DNA of 64,000 nt from Panagrolaimus kolymaensis (Eukaryota > Nematoda > Chromadorea > Rhabditida > Panagrolaimidae), in NCBI GenBank assembly GCA_028622995.1, contig JAJQJQ010000034.1:2666001-2730000 (forward strand), given 5' to 3'. A model generated the notes under the pieces. That model saw only the letters and a list, made by a program, of their open reading frames with translations. It was not told the origin of the DNA and did no database searches. The position numbers and the translations under genes are program-made. Below are positions 24,897 to 36,716 of this stretch, one piece after another. Numbering within the stretch: the first letter of the stretch is position 1; each line of letters starts with the position of its first letter.

Positions 24897-27800
24897 ATGG
24901 ATCAAGCAACATTAAGCTCAAATCAACCTCATTTACCTGATGTTCATCAAATCACTAAAAATTTAACCGAACAAAAGCGTCGTCCACCACTTTTGCGTCG
25001 AGTTTCACAAAGTGATCCAAATTTTCAACGCGAAGATACACCACCACCAAGTCAGTAGTTCTTTCTTCCACAACTTTCTTTCGTTTCTTTCATTTTTTGT
25101 TTTGTTTTTGTTTCGTTTGCGTGCTTCATCATTCTTTGCTTTTATATTTTTTGAAATTTCTTTTAGCTAACAAATTTAAGCGGCTCGAATTAAATTAATT
25201 TAAAATTAATATTTTTTTAATGCTTTTTTTAAACAATAATTTCTTTTAAAAAAACGTGTCTTTTCTATTTTATTTTTCCCTTATGATATTTTTTTAACGC
25301 TTGCTTCTTTTTCTCATACATTTTTAAAATGGCGTGTACTTTTATTTTATGATTCATACAAAATAATTTTTTAACATTTTCTTTTACAGAATTTGACGCA
25401 TTTCAACACGTTCTTCACGGAATAGCTGAAGTTAATTCTGGATTAAGCCTTCATAAATTGGGATTTGACAATGATAGCAGTCATCTCTCAGTAATGCCAT
25501 TGGATCAAAGTAAATCTTCCAGTGCTGTGTAAGTTGAATTTTTATACTTGAGGATTTTATGATTTTTGTTCTTCTTTGCTTATTACTTTATTTTTTCTCG
25601 AACAAAAAAAATTACATATTGTTTCGGTTTTTAAGTAAAACAAAAAAAAGTAGTATAGTGGTGTGATTTGCGTCAAAGAAGCTGTGGTGTTGCACTAACA
25701 ACAACAACTGACTGACATCCACGAGGAATGAAAAAAAACAAGGCGTTTCTCCATTTTTTGTTTTTTCTTCTTCTTATGTTTTCCTCTTCATTTTCTTTGA
25801 AAAAGATAGAAAAAGAAAAGAAAAAAGGGGATGACGCTAAATGCAAGCGGTCTTTGACCAATAAAATTTTGTTCTTTTTTTTCTTTCTTCCACACGAGCG
25901 CGTGGTATCCGGTCTCCCCACTAAATACACACATACACATACATATTAGGAATGGTTTAAGTTGTTTCATAAGATATTTAAGGCAGAAAAAAACTATAAA
26001 TTACTCTGATTTGCAATAATTCAGGCAACCAATTAGACGATAGAAGAATAAATTAATTTGTTGTTGTTGATCATCAACATTGCTGCCATCTTAGTTAAGG
26101 GAGCACTTTTTTTATGGAGTGTTCTTTTAAGTTTTTATGCCATTGCTTCTTTCTTATCTTAAGGCATGCGTTTTTATTGTTGTTGTTTTTGATCAAACAA
26201 CAACATTTTCATGGGCAAAAAAAACGAAAAACTTTTCTAATTAAAGACTTTTTTGTTTAATCTGTCGTCTTATTTCATTGATATTAGTAATGTGCTATTT
26301 ACTATTTTTTGTTTCTTTTCTGTTGGAGAGATTGAAAATAATATTTACTTCCAAATTCGCTACAATAAAAGGAATTCATATGAGCCATCTTAAAAATTTT
26401 TTTATCATTGAAATAACAGCTGTTTTTATTTGAAATTAGAAAATGAATTAATGTTCACTTGAACTCAAAAAAAATATACCTTTCTAATCTTTGCACTTTT
26501 ATAAAACTTTATTTTTTTCGAAAAGAGAGATAGAGACAAGATGGCTCCTCCCAGAGTGAAAGACCGAACTAAACTGCGCATAGGCATACATGCATGAAAG
26601 AGAATATATACCGCCTACTTTGAAAGCAACCAAGATATAGCCAAATAAAAAATGAAACTCTTTTTTTCGTTTTAAAAACCCTTGGCGGTTGAAATACATA
26701 TATTTAATCGATGAGCTGGCAGCGTCGTTTAGTTAGTTTGCTTACTTTATTTCGTATTGAAAGAATTCAAGGATTTTTTCTTTTTTTTTCTTCCCTTTTT
26801 TCCTTCGTCATCATTCATAGCGAGCTAGCGTTCTCACCCACGTGGGGGCTGGTTTTTCCGAGCTCTTTTTTCGCTATTTTTTTCTTCTTCGTTGATGTTA
26901 AGCAATCACAAAAAATTTCAAAAAAAAAGAAAAGATAGAAAAAGAAGTGGCGTGACAAACGCACTAAAAACGCACCCAACCAACCCACTTCTATCAGTCG
27001 TGGTTAGCCGTCTTGATTGCGTTGAGTTTTTTTTCTTTTCGTTATTCATTTAAGAAATAGAAAAAAAAGCGGAAGCGTTTTTATCCCAAAAATTTAGGTA
27101 ACTTTTTTGATTGGGAAAACTCTGTTACTAAAATTCCAATAGTTTCTATTATTTTTGTCTTTGTTTTTTAGTCATTTGAAAGTCAGAAACAAAACTTGGT
27201 TATTTTTTAGATTAGTTTTTTTATTTACTTTTTTTTTTTGAAACAAAGGGAAGTATAAGAATATAAAAACTTATGATGTTCATTGTTAAAAAAAAATAAC
27301 AATGATATTAAAAAAAGTTGTATAGCTGTTTCTCTTTACATTACTTTTTTTTATTCGTTGATTTCCTGAAAAGTAAAAAGCATATTTGATTTCTCATCAA
27401 TCAAAAGAATGATAGAATATTATTATCGAATTTTTTTATAAATGCTTTTAAAGTTCAAGAAAAAAAAATTATTGTTATCGAGGGGAAAGTCACACCACTT
27501 TGATTTTTTGTTTTATTTTCCATGTGCTATTTTGTGAGTCTTGACTTCTGACCTCAATTTTATCGTTATTGCCCGTTGTTGCTTATCGCTTATAGTCTCT
27601 TTTTATTGCTTTAGGCTATTTCCGCTTTTTCCTTCTTCTTTTTTTGTGATTAATTTGAAGGTGCATCTGGCACTAAAAAATGTCATTCTTTCCCTTCATT
27701 TTTTTATTGCTCTTTTTTTTCTTTACTTTATTGAATTTATTAGCGTGAGATACTGTAAAAAAAAAAATGATGATATAAAAATGTATTAACAATTACTTCA

Positions 27801-28442
27801 TTTTTTCAGTCCATCTGCTCTTGAAACACATAAACCCGAATTAACCATTGAAAGAAAATTAAGCGAATTTAATCTTGGTATTCGCTCAAACGATCCAAAT
27901 TCAAGCCTAGGTTCCATTAAAAAAGCTGCAAGTTTTATTCACGGAACCAATTTTGGATTAGGTTCCACTTCGCCTTATTACCCATCTCACCATACAGCAA
28001 ATTTTTCCATTGGTGGTGGAAGTCATTTTCCATCTTCAACTGTATCAACTCCACCAGTTATCGAAGAACCATCATCGCATCATAGTGGTGGTTTGATTAT
28101 GCAAATTGGTTCCTCCGCTAAAACAAATAATTCATTAGCTGTTAATACAAACGATAATCTTCAACACTCATCAAGTATGGCGGGAGGTCTTTTTTCAAAT
28201 TCTGGTACAGATACCGCAGCTAATAATACCCATGTTGGAGGATTGATACCTAATAATAATTCAACTAATTCTTTAACGCGAAATAAGGTTTGTTGAAATT
28301 TTAAACTTTTTTAAACAAAATTTAATCTAAAAATATTTTTTAGTCCGGCGTGATGGGCATGTTTGGGCGAGGATTTTTCGCAAAACCCGTGATTCGATCC
28401 GAAGAAGAAAATTACCGATATATTATGGCGCTGGATCGTTAA
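24897..28442 (+). CDS. Unrecognised serine/asparagine-rich protein with conserved-looking C-terminus
   Basis: Four exons (24897-25050, 25390-25528, 27810-28287, 28344-28442) join in phase into 289 residues. An acceptor (GTTTCAG) sits 9 bases before the start codon. The N-terminal part contains RRPPLLRRVSQSDPNF, a basic stretch with an RRVS phosphorylation-like motif, and FDAFQHVLHGIAEVNSGLSL. The middle is low complexity, rich in Ser, Asn, Gly and His. The protein ends GRGFFAKPVIRSEEENYRYI then MALDR, encoded by a separate small exon and much less degenerate than the middle, which suggests a conserved short functional motif. No membrane segment or enzyme motif is visible. I cannot name the family; a regulatory or adaptor protein with phosphosites is an inference only. 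Intron 2 is 2.3 kb. Confidence 0.65.
25529..27809 (+). other. Long intron 2 of the Ser/Asn-rich protein gene
   Basis: The 2.3-kb intron has a GTAAG donor and a TTTTTTCAG acceptor. It contains only AT-rich sequence and short chance frames on both strands. No internal exon fits the phase (two bases carried over) with family-like content. Confidence 0.5.
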
Positions 28443-30544
28443 TAAAAAACCTAACTATCATATTTCTAATCTATTATGATTTTTTCTTTTCCATTTTAAA
28501 AACAATATTTTCAACCTTCGTGTTTTTTTTTGTCCTTACTTTTTTTTAATATTCTGATGCGTTGTTTTAAAAAACTGATATATATCCATCCATTTTTTCA
28601 TTGCACTTCTTTTCCCAATATTTGATTTTTTTTAATTTTCACTTTCTTAAATTTATAAGAATGTTATTGGGTTTTTTGGTAATATAATAGAGCTCTCTCT
28701 CTCTGTTATCACCATTAACAACTATCAAAGCTGCGTCATGACTTCTTCGTTATTTTTTTTTATTATCAAATTCTTCCTCATTCTGTATAATTTTTCATGG
28801 ACAAAGCTAAGTTAGTTTTAAGTTAAAAAAAATTATGAAAAATGATGTTTCTTTAAAACTCATATATTCTCCTCTACTCTACCACACTTGTCCTTTAAAA
28901 GCGGGTCAAAACTCAAAACTCAATGGTTTTATTTGTGTCTTTTCAAAAAATAAAATATAAATAAGTTTTTGAAAAATAACTTACATCCAAACTTCTGGTA
29001 TTTCTTTTCTATTTTCTTTTTGTTTACCCGCTTACATTTTTTTTTGTCTCTTGTAAAAAAAAGCATATTTTTAAATCGACTTTTGATTTTTGTCTTATTT
29101 GATTTTTTATCTGTATAATTTTTATTGTCTCTTGATTGAGAAAAGATGTGTGAATAATGGAAAGAAAAAAAATATGCGCATTGATTTGTGAACAAAAATA
29201 GAAAATAAAACGTTTTTATTTTAACATAAAATTGTGTCGTTTAAATTGCAATCGGAAACCCATGAAAGAAAGTGGTCATCAGAAAAACACAAATGATATT
29301 AAAGCAATTAAGGTAACTGTTTGGTTAGACAACAGTCACACACACACCTGCCGAACAAGGTTTTCGATAATGAATTCTTCAGACAAAAAAAGGTCGAAAA
29401 AATTGGTGGTCTTAAACATTACCCATATCTTTAAATGGAGATCAATATGTGAACAAAGGTAATACAAAAAAGAAAAGATAAAATTCGAAAAAAAATTAGT
29501 GCGGAAGCTTTCAAAGATCGTAAATATCATGTTTTATGAAAAGCTTATCAAAAAAAAAACACAACAGTCTTTAAAATATTGCCGCTGTGGATGTATGGTT
29601 GGTTCTATGGTGTATGTGTAACTTTCTCCATACTAAAAAATGAAAAGAAAACGATGATGATTTTCTATCGATTCAATCAATCGTGGTTACCATTTTCGGT
29701 TAGATTATTTATTTATTTTTGTTGCTTTTTTTCTTATTACTTCATGAGTTTGCTTCTTGGAGAAAATAATTGTAGAAATAATTTCTGCAAAGATAAATTT
29801 TTTATTTTAAAAAACTTTTAAAAAATCAAAATAAATATTGCCAATTTTTACACAAAATTTGATCTACGATTTAAATATTTTTTTATGGGAAGAGAGAACG
29901 AACACATTTAAATAAAATTGTGTCTCAATTATTTTCTTATTTTGGTGGTTAAAAACTAACCTCCATTACCAAACTAGTTTCTAGAGTATTTTCAATTTGA
30001 GGACCTTGAGGATTTTTTTAACGCACGTTCCAACAATGTATTCTTTTTTGTAAATGCATTTAACTATAAAGTTCAACAAAAAAAATTCATTCTTAACAAA
30101 AATCAATACGATTAAATCACTTTACAACAAAACCATTTGAATTTTATTTTGTTAATTTAATTAGGCCCACTTATAAAAAAAGTTACAATATAAAGTTTTT
30201 ACCTAATAAAAGGATAAAAATTTAAAGTAAAATATTTAAAAAAAATCATTTGTTTTCCGTATTTTTTTTATTTACGGTTTTGGGCTTTTTTGATCTTCCT
30301 TTTCTTTTTTTTTCACCTTGGCCCTTCTTCCTTTCTTTTTTGGGTTGTTGTGATTGATTGAAAAGATAAAGCAAAACAAAACAAAAAACAGTCTTTCGTT
30401 CTCTTGGAGAACTTTTTTATTTGGCCTCGACAAAAAAATGGCATGAGAAAACAAGAAGAAGAAAAAAAAGCGACAACTATTTTTTCATCATTTTTTTAAA
30501 ATTCATTTTTTCAGAACCTCTCATATTACTTTTCACGAAGGATA
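28443..30544. other. Intergenic region upstream of MTHFD1, no gene seen
   Basis: About 2.1 kb. It includes a short CA repeat at about 29337-29347 and AT-rich sequence. A TTTTTCAG acceptor at about 30507-30514, 30 bases before the MTHFD1 start, suggests a spliced 5' leader. Open frames at 28929-29195 and 29579-29821 have no recognisable content. Confidence 0.5.
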
Positions 30545-33500
30545 ATGGCTCAACTTATTGATGGCAAAATTGTTTCTGCAAAAGTTTTAAATGGGGTTAA
30601 AGAAGATTTAGGAGCTGTGAGAAAAGATCATCCATCTTTTACTCCATGTTTGGCCATTGTTCAGGTTAGCATTTTTAAGGATAACAATTAGAATAAAAAT
30701 GGATTAGAAATATGTATTATTTTTTCTTTAGGTTGGCAATCGGGAAGACTCAAATGTTTATATTACAAATAAAAAGAAACGCGCCGCTGAGATTGGAATG
30801 GAGGCAAGACATATCAAATTGCCAAAAAGCACGACTCAAGCCGATCTCGAGCGAGAAATTGAAGCCCTTAACGCTGATTATAATGTTGATGGAATAATTG
30901 TCCAGGTTTTTTAAAGCCTATTTTTAAAGGTTTTTAGCTCCACTTTTTTAGCTTCCATTGGATTCGGATGAAACCATCGATGATGGAGTCATCGATAAAA
31001 TCCATCACGATAAAGATGTCGATGGCCTTACTCGAGAAAACGCAGGTCGTTTAATTCGTGGAGAATTGGATAGCGTTATCTTTCCGTGTACTCCATATGG
31101 ATGCTTACATCTTGTTAAAGATGTTCTCGGTAAAAAATAATTAATACTTTTTTTTGTAAAATTTGTTTTTAAAAAAAGTATAATTTAAGGGGATGTTTCA
31201 AAAATTGCTGGCAAAAAAGTTGTTGTAATTGGACGATCAAAAATTGTTGGAGCTCCAGCTGCAGCACTTTTTATGTGGCATCATGCTACGGTTACAACGT
31301 GCCATTCAAGAACCGTGGATTTAAAGGAACAATGCCTTCAAGCTGATATCCTTGTGGTTGCAATTGGTCGATCAAAATATGTTAAAGGTGATTGGATTAA
31401 GCAAGGAGCCATTGTGGTTGATTGCGGAATAAATGTTGAAGTTACATCGGAAGGAAAGCGAATTTTGACGGGTGATGTGGATTTTGAAGAAGCTAAAAAG
31501 CGAGCATCTCATATTACACCCGTTCCTGGTGGAGTTGGTCCTATGACCATTTCCATGCTTCTTAAAAATACATTTGATCAAGCTGTTTCACGACGGCTCA
31601 AACATGCTCAAACAAATAAATGGAATATTCATATTCCTAAAATTAATTTACTTTCTCCAGTGCCAAGTGACATTGAAGTATCGAGAGCACAAAAATTAAA
31701 GAAAATTGAACTGGTAAATAACTTTTTTAATTACAATTTTTAAAAGAAATTAAAATTAATTATTTTAGATCGCTTCTGAAATTGGAGTAAATCCTCTTGA
31801 ACTTGAATTATATGGCCAAACGAAAGCTAAAGTCTCCCTCGAAGTTTTGCATCGACTTCAAGATAGACAAAATGGAAAATATGTTGTTATAGCAGGAATA
31901 ACTCCAACTCCATTTGGGGAAGGCAAAAGTACTACCACCATAGGCTTAGTACAAAGTTTATGTGCCCATCTTGGAAAAAACGCATTTGCCTGCGTTCGAC
32001 AACCTTCACAAGGTCCAACTTTTGGAATTAAAGGTGGCGCAGCTGGAGGCGGATATTCTCAAGTTATTCCAATGGAAGAATTTAACTTACATTTAACTGG
32101 AGATATTCACGCGATTACAGCAGCAAATAATTTAATTGCTGCTGCCATTGATACTCGAATCTTCCACGAATCCACTCAACCCGATGATTCTCTTTTTAAT
32201 CGATTGGTTCCAAAAAATAAGGCAGGAAAGCGGCCATTTTCTGAAATTCAAAAGCGCCGATTAGAACGCCTCCAAATTCATGGTGTTGAGGATGGAGATG
32301 ATTTAACTCCAGAACAAAAACTTAAATTCGCTCGATTAAATATCAATCCAGATAGCATTACTTTTAATCGCGTTATGGATACAAATGATCGATATCTTCG
32401 TGGAATTGAAGTTGGCCTTGGAAAAACAGAAAAAGGAAAAACCAGAAAAACAGAATTCATGATTACTGTTGGAAGTGAACTTATGGCCATTTTAGCTTTA
32501 GCAACAGACTTTGCTGATTTACGGAAAAGAATTTCTAAAATTTCCATTGCAAATGATAACAATGGAAATTCAGTTACTGTTGATGATTTGGGCGTAACTG
32601 GAGCAGCAGCGGTTTTAATGAAAGATACTATTAAACCAAATTTAATGCAAACCGTTGAAGGTACTCCCGTTTTTGTCCATGCTGGACCCTTTGCAAATAT
32701 CGCTCATGGAGCAAGCTCAATTATAGCAGATAAAATTGCATTAAAACTTGTTGGACCTGATGGTTTTGTAGTTACTGAAGCTGGATTTGGTGCAGATGTG
32801 GGAATGGAAAAGTTCATGAATATTAAATGCCGATATTCTGGACTTAAACCCAATCTCGTTGTCCTAGTTGCAACTGTCAGAGCTCTCAAAATGCATGGAG
32901 GTGGACCTCCAGTTATTGCAGGAGCTGCTCCAGCTAAAGAATATCTCACACCAAATTTGGATTTACTTCGAGCAGGCTGTGACTCAAATCTTAGAAAACA
33001 AATTGAAAATGTTTTGAAATTTGGTGTTCCATGCGTTGTTTGCGTCAATAAATTTGGCACAGATTCCGATGAAGAACTTGAAATGGTTAAAGCGAAAGCA
33101 AATGAATATGGCGCAACTGGAGTGATTTCCAATCATTGGGCATTTGGTGGAAAAGGAGCCGTTGATTTCGCTAAAGCCGTGGTTGATGTTAGTCAAAAAA
33201 ACGAAAGCAAATTCAAATTCCTTTATCCTCTTGAAGATTCCATAACCCAAAAAATTGAAAAAATTGCCAAAGAAATTTATGGAGCTGATGGAATTGAATT
33301 GAGTGAAATCGCTCAAGAGAAAGTTGAAATTTATACTCGAAACGGATTTGATAAACTTCCAATTTGTATGGCTAAAACACAATATTCACTTTCTCATGAT
33401 CCAAATAAAAAAGGAGCACCCACAGGTTTTACTGTTCCCATTCGGGATATTCGTGTATCAGCTGGAGCTGGATTCATTTATCCTCTTTGTGGTGAAATTA

Positions 33501-33586
33501 CTACAATGCCTGGTCTTAGCACTCGTCCATGCTTCTTCGATATTGATATCGATCCAGAAACTCTTCTCATTGAAGGACTTTTTTAA
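30545..33586 (+). CDS. MTHFD1: C-1-tetrahydrofolate synthase (MTHFD1), trifunctional
   Basis: Combines NADP-dependent methylenetetrahydrofolate dehydrogenase, methenyltetrahydrofolate cyclohydrolase and ATP-dependent formyltetrahydrofolate synthetase, supplying one-carbon units for purine, thymidylate and methionine synthesis. Five exons (30545-30664, 30732-30905, 30952-31129, 31190-31713, 31769-33586) encode 937 residues, against 935 in human MTHFD1. In the dehydrogenase/cyclohydrolase part (about 1-300), [16 protein letters not shown] keeps the Tyr-xxx-Lys catalytic pair, and GRSKIVGAP and [12 protein letters not shown] are the classic signatures. The synthetase part (about 310-937) has the P-loop [19 protein letters not shown] near residue 385 and [20 protein letters not shown]. 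No mitochondrial leader is visible (starts [15 protein letters not shown]), so it is cytosolic. It also makes NADPH, like the IDH in this window, but the two genes are far apart. Confidence 0.97.
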
Positions 33587-34460
33587 ACATAAATAAATTG
33601 TAGTATTTTTTTTCTTTTGATCGACTATGATTAAATCCTTAAATCTTATTTGTTTACATAAATTTTACTCTTGCTTAATTAAATGAATAAATGTTTTTTA
33701 AGTTTGTCTTTTAGTTGTCGAAAATAAAATCATTCCAGTTTTTTTTTCTTATTAGTTCTTCAAATAAAGAAAAATAGTAAAAATAAATACAAAAAAATTT
33801 TAATATCATATTTTGTTTTAAAAATATCAAATTTAAAAAAAATTAAAAGAGAACGTGCAGTGTTTTTTTGACGGGTATATTAATGTAAAAAGACCGGAAT
33901 ATCATATATAGGAGAAAGAAAGAAAAAATACATTGAAAATGACAAAGACACAATCAATTTAATAATAAAAGAAAAATTAAAAGTTAAAATACGTTCGCAC
34001 TGCGAAATAGCACTTTTTAGCAATAAAAAATGTTAATTTTTTTATAACACAAAAAATTTCGACGAAAGAAAAAAATGTTAATTTTGACGTCCTTGTTTTT
34101 TGTTTTTAATGAAGTTTAGATTTACAAAAAAGTAAATGGTTTAATATCAAAGGTTTTCCTAACACAACATCAAACTCTGGACTAGACTATATCGTATTTC
34201 TAAATTCAGACAAACATAAAAGATTCAAAGGAATACAAATAATTTTAGTTAAAGGACATAAAGACGTGGCTTTTTGAATTACAGTAATAATAATAAAAAC
34301 CTACATGGTTACTAACACTCATTTACTAACTTTCAATTATTTTGTATTATTTTTTTCGATTAAATAAAAAACTAACGTGAACCTAGTATTAATTAATTTT
34401 TTAGTAAAAAAAATTTAACTAAAAAAAACGTTTGAATTCCATTTTTAGAATATTTTACTT
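33587..34460. other. Convergent intergenic region, 3' UTRs
   Basis: About 870 bases between the stop codons of MTHFD1 and the Musashi gene, which converge. AT-rich with several AATAAA-like signals for either strand. No gene seen. Confidence 0.5.
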
Positions 34461-36716
34461 TTATAATTTGTTGAATGAATTTGCAACAGAATGTTGGTGA
34501 TGATGGTGTCCAATGGAGCCTGGATTTGGAAAGGTTAAAGGTACATCAGCGATGTTAGATGCATATGCAACGGCAGCTTCAAAATATGCTTGTTGTTGGG
34601 CAGCTTGAGCGGCCATTTGTACATTATTTGAATTAACCATATTTCCTCCACCCATCATTCCACTATTATTGCTCGTGCTACTTCGTCCTGATGGAGATAT
34701 CCCGTATTGTTGTGTAAAACCGTTAAAAACTGAAGATGGTGGCAGGAACTTAGATTTGGGTGAAGTTACGAGATTTGGTAACCCACTTCCAGGATAAAGT
34801 CCTATATTAGTATATTGCAATCGAGGCATGTATGAGGCATATGCTAAACAAGAAAAAAAATTATTATAAGAATTTACATAATTTTTAAACTTTGGCTTAC
34901 CGAGTAAATGCTCCGGTGCCAGACCGTAGAGATTTCGCGCAGCCGCAGCTCGACTTTTATTTATTTGCACCGGCAGCATAACCTCTTTAGGTTGAGCTTT
35001 TTTACATTCAACCATTTTTCCATTAATTTCATGAAAATGTATTTCGCATACTTTGTCACTAACATCATCATCATCAAAAGTGATGAACCCAAAACCTGCA
35101 AAAGAAATTTTATTTGCTATGTTTATCTTTTTTTATTTTTTTTGTGGAGCATAAACGCAAGGGAAAAAAGTAATAATTTGTTCGGTTTTTGCAATTTTTT
35201 TTTTCTATTTTTCAAGATTTTAATCTTATGCTTCTTAAAAACGCGCTTCTTAATGCGGCACATTTTTATTTTCACGCCACCATCTAAAACGCTTGTCTTT
35301 TCTAAAAAAAAATATTCAGCTCAAAAAGCTTTTCGTTTGAAGTGCGAGTGTGCCATTATCAAAAGTCTTCAAAAAAAAAATTTTCTTATGAAACCACCAA
35401 AAACAGAATTTTCTAATTTTAAGTTAGTGAACCGGAAACATAAGTAAAAAAAAAAAGATTCATTATTTATTTTTGGTAAAGACTCAGAAAAAAAAGAAGA
35501 GAAAAGTTCATAAAAGATTGATTGCTTTTAAATATAATAAAATTTTGGTGGAACAACCGTCATAAAAAAGTAATTTTAATTTGGTACTTTTAAAGAGACC
35601 CTAATTAAAAACATACCTCTATGTCTTTGAGTAGCTTTATCATACATAAGCATAGCATCTTCTATCTAAAATAATAAAAAAAAGTTTTGTGTGTATTTTT
35701 AAACACCCATCAATAAAATACATACTTTCCCGTATTGTTGAAAATAATTTTTCATGTCTTCTAAAGTTGAAGTGGAAGATAAACCTCCAATAAAAATTTT
35801 TTTAGTTTTTACAACCATTTTCGGTTGAGCTCGTTTTGGAAATGCAACTTTTGGATCAATCTGCAACAAAAAAAATTGTCAAAGTTTTTTAAAGGCAAAA
35901 AGCAAAAATTCTTTATCTTTAAAAACAAAATAAGACATTTTTATGAAAAGAGTGTATGCTGTATGTTTATTTGTTGGCAAGACAATAAGTTATTTTAAAA
36001 TTCTAACCAACCTTTTTGTTGTCAAGTTCATGGTTAGCTTCAGCAATGACTTTGTCAACACTATTTGGATGAGCAAAAGTAATAAACCCAAAACCTCTAA
36101 AAAATAAGTTTTTTTTTGTTAAATATAATTTCTAAAATCATTCATAAATTTTTAAAAACAATAAAAAAGTTTTTTGAAAAAGCAAAAGTTTGAAAAAATA
36201 TACTACCTTGCCCTTTTTGTTGCTGGATCCCGCATAACCATACATTCATTAACTTCACCAAATTTACTAAAATAATCTCGCAAACCCTCTGAAAAAAAAA
36301 ATAGTAAAATAAAATTTAGGCATCTAGAGAATGATGCTAAAAATGTTTTTGAAGGGAATTATCTACCTGCAGTTGTTTGCCAACTAAGACCACCGATAAA
36401 CATTTTTCTGTAAAAAAATTCAATTACAAAACGTTAGAAAATATATAAAGAAAAATTTTTAATTTTACCCTGGATCATTATGTGGTTCACCAGCTTCTAA
36501 TTCCATACTAGGGCTATGCATTTCTTCATCCATTATTACTGTTGTTGTTTGTTGTTGATGAATATTATTATCTACTATACTTTCAATATTATCACTATCG
36601 GCGACGGCGACAGAATTAATGGATTTAGGAATATTACTAATATTACTTTTGTTGTTGCTGCTTTGTAAATTTATTTCTTCTTGATTATTTAAAACACTTC
36701 CATTATTTTTTAACAT
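34461..36716 (-). CDS. MSI: Musashi-type RNA-binding protein, two RRMs
   Basis: Sequence-specific translational regulator, typically neuronal and stem-cell related in animals. Eight exons (about 36716-36469, 36407-36367, 36288-36207, 36096-36012, 35860-35726, 35665-35617, 35095-34901, 34843-34461) give about 405 residues. After an 83-residue low-complexity N-terminus rich in Asn and Ser, RRM1 begins [20 protein letters not shown] with RNP1 [11 protein letters not shown]2 begins [20 protein letters not shown] with RNP1 RGFGFITF. The linker [20 protein letters not shown] and the end of RRM2, [20 protein letters not shown], are diagnostic of Musashi rather than DAZAP1 or hnRNP A proteins. The C-terminus is rich in Ala, Gln, Gly and Pro with a histidine run. 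It is followed upstream by more than 5 kb without genes, which may hold regulatory sequence or noncoding first exons. Confidence 0.95.

Noticed and set aside
32704..33132. 142-codon antisense frame in MTHFD1
   Set aside because: Reverse complement of highly conserved synthetase codons; no independent evidence.
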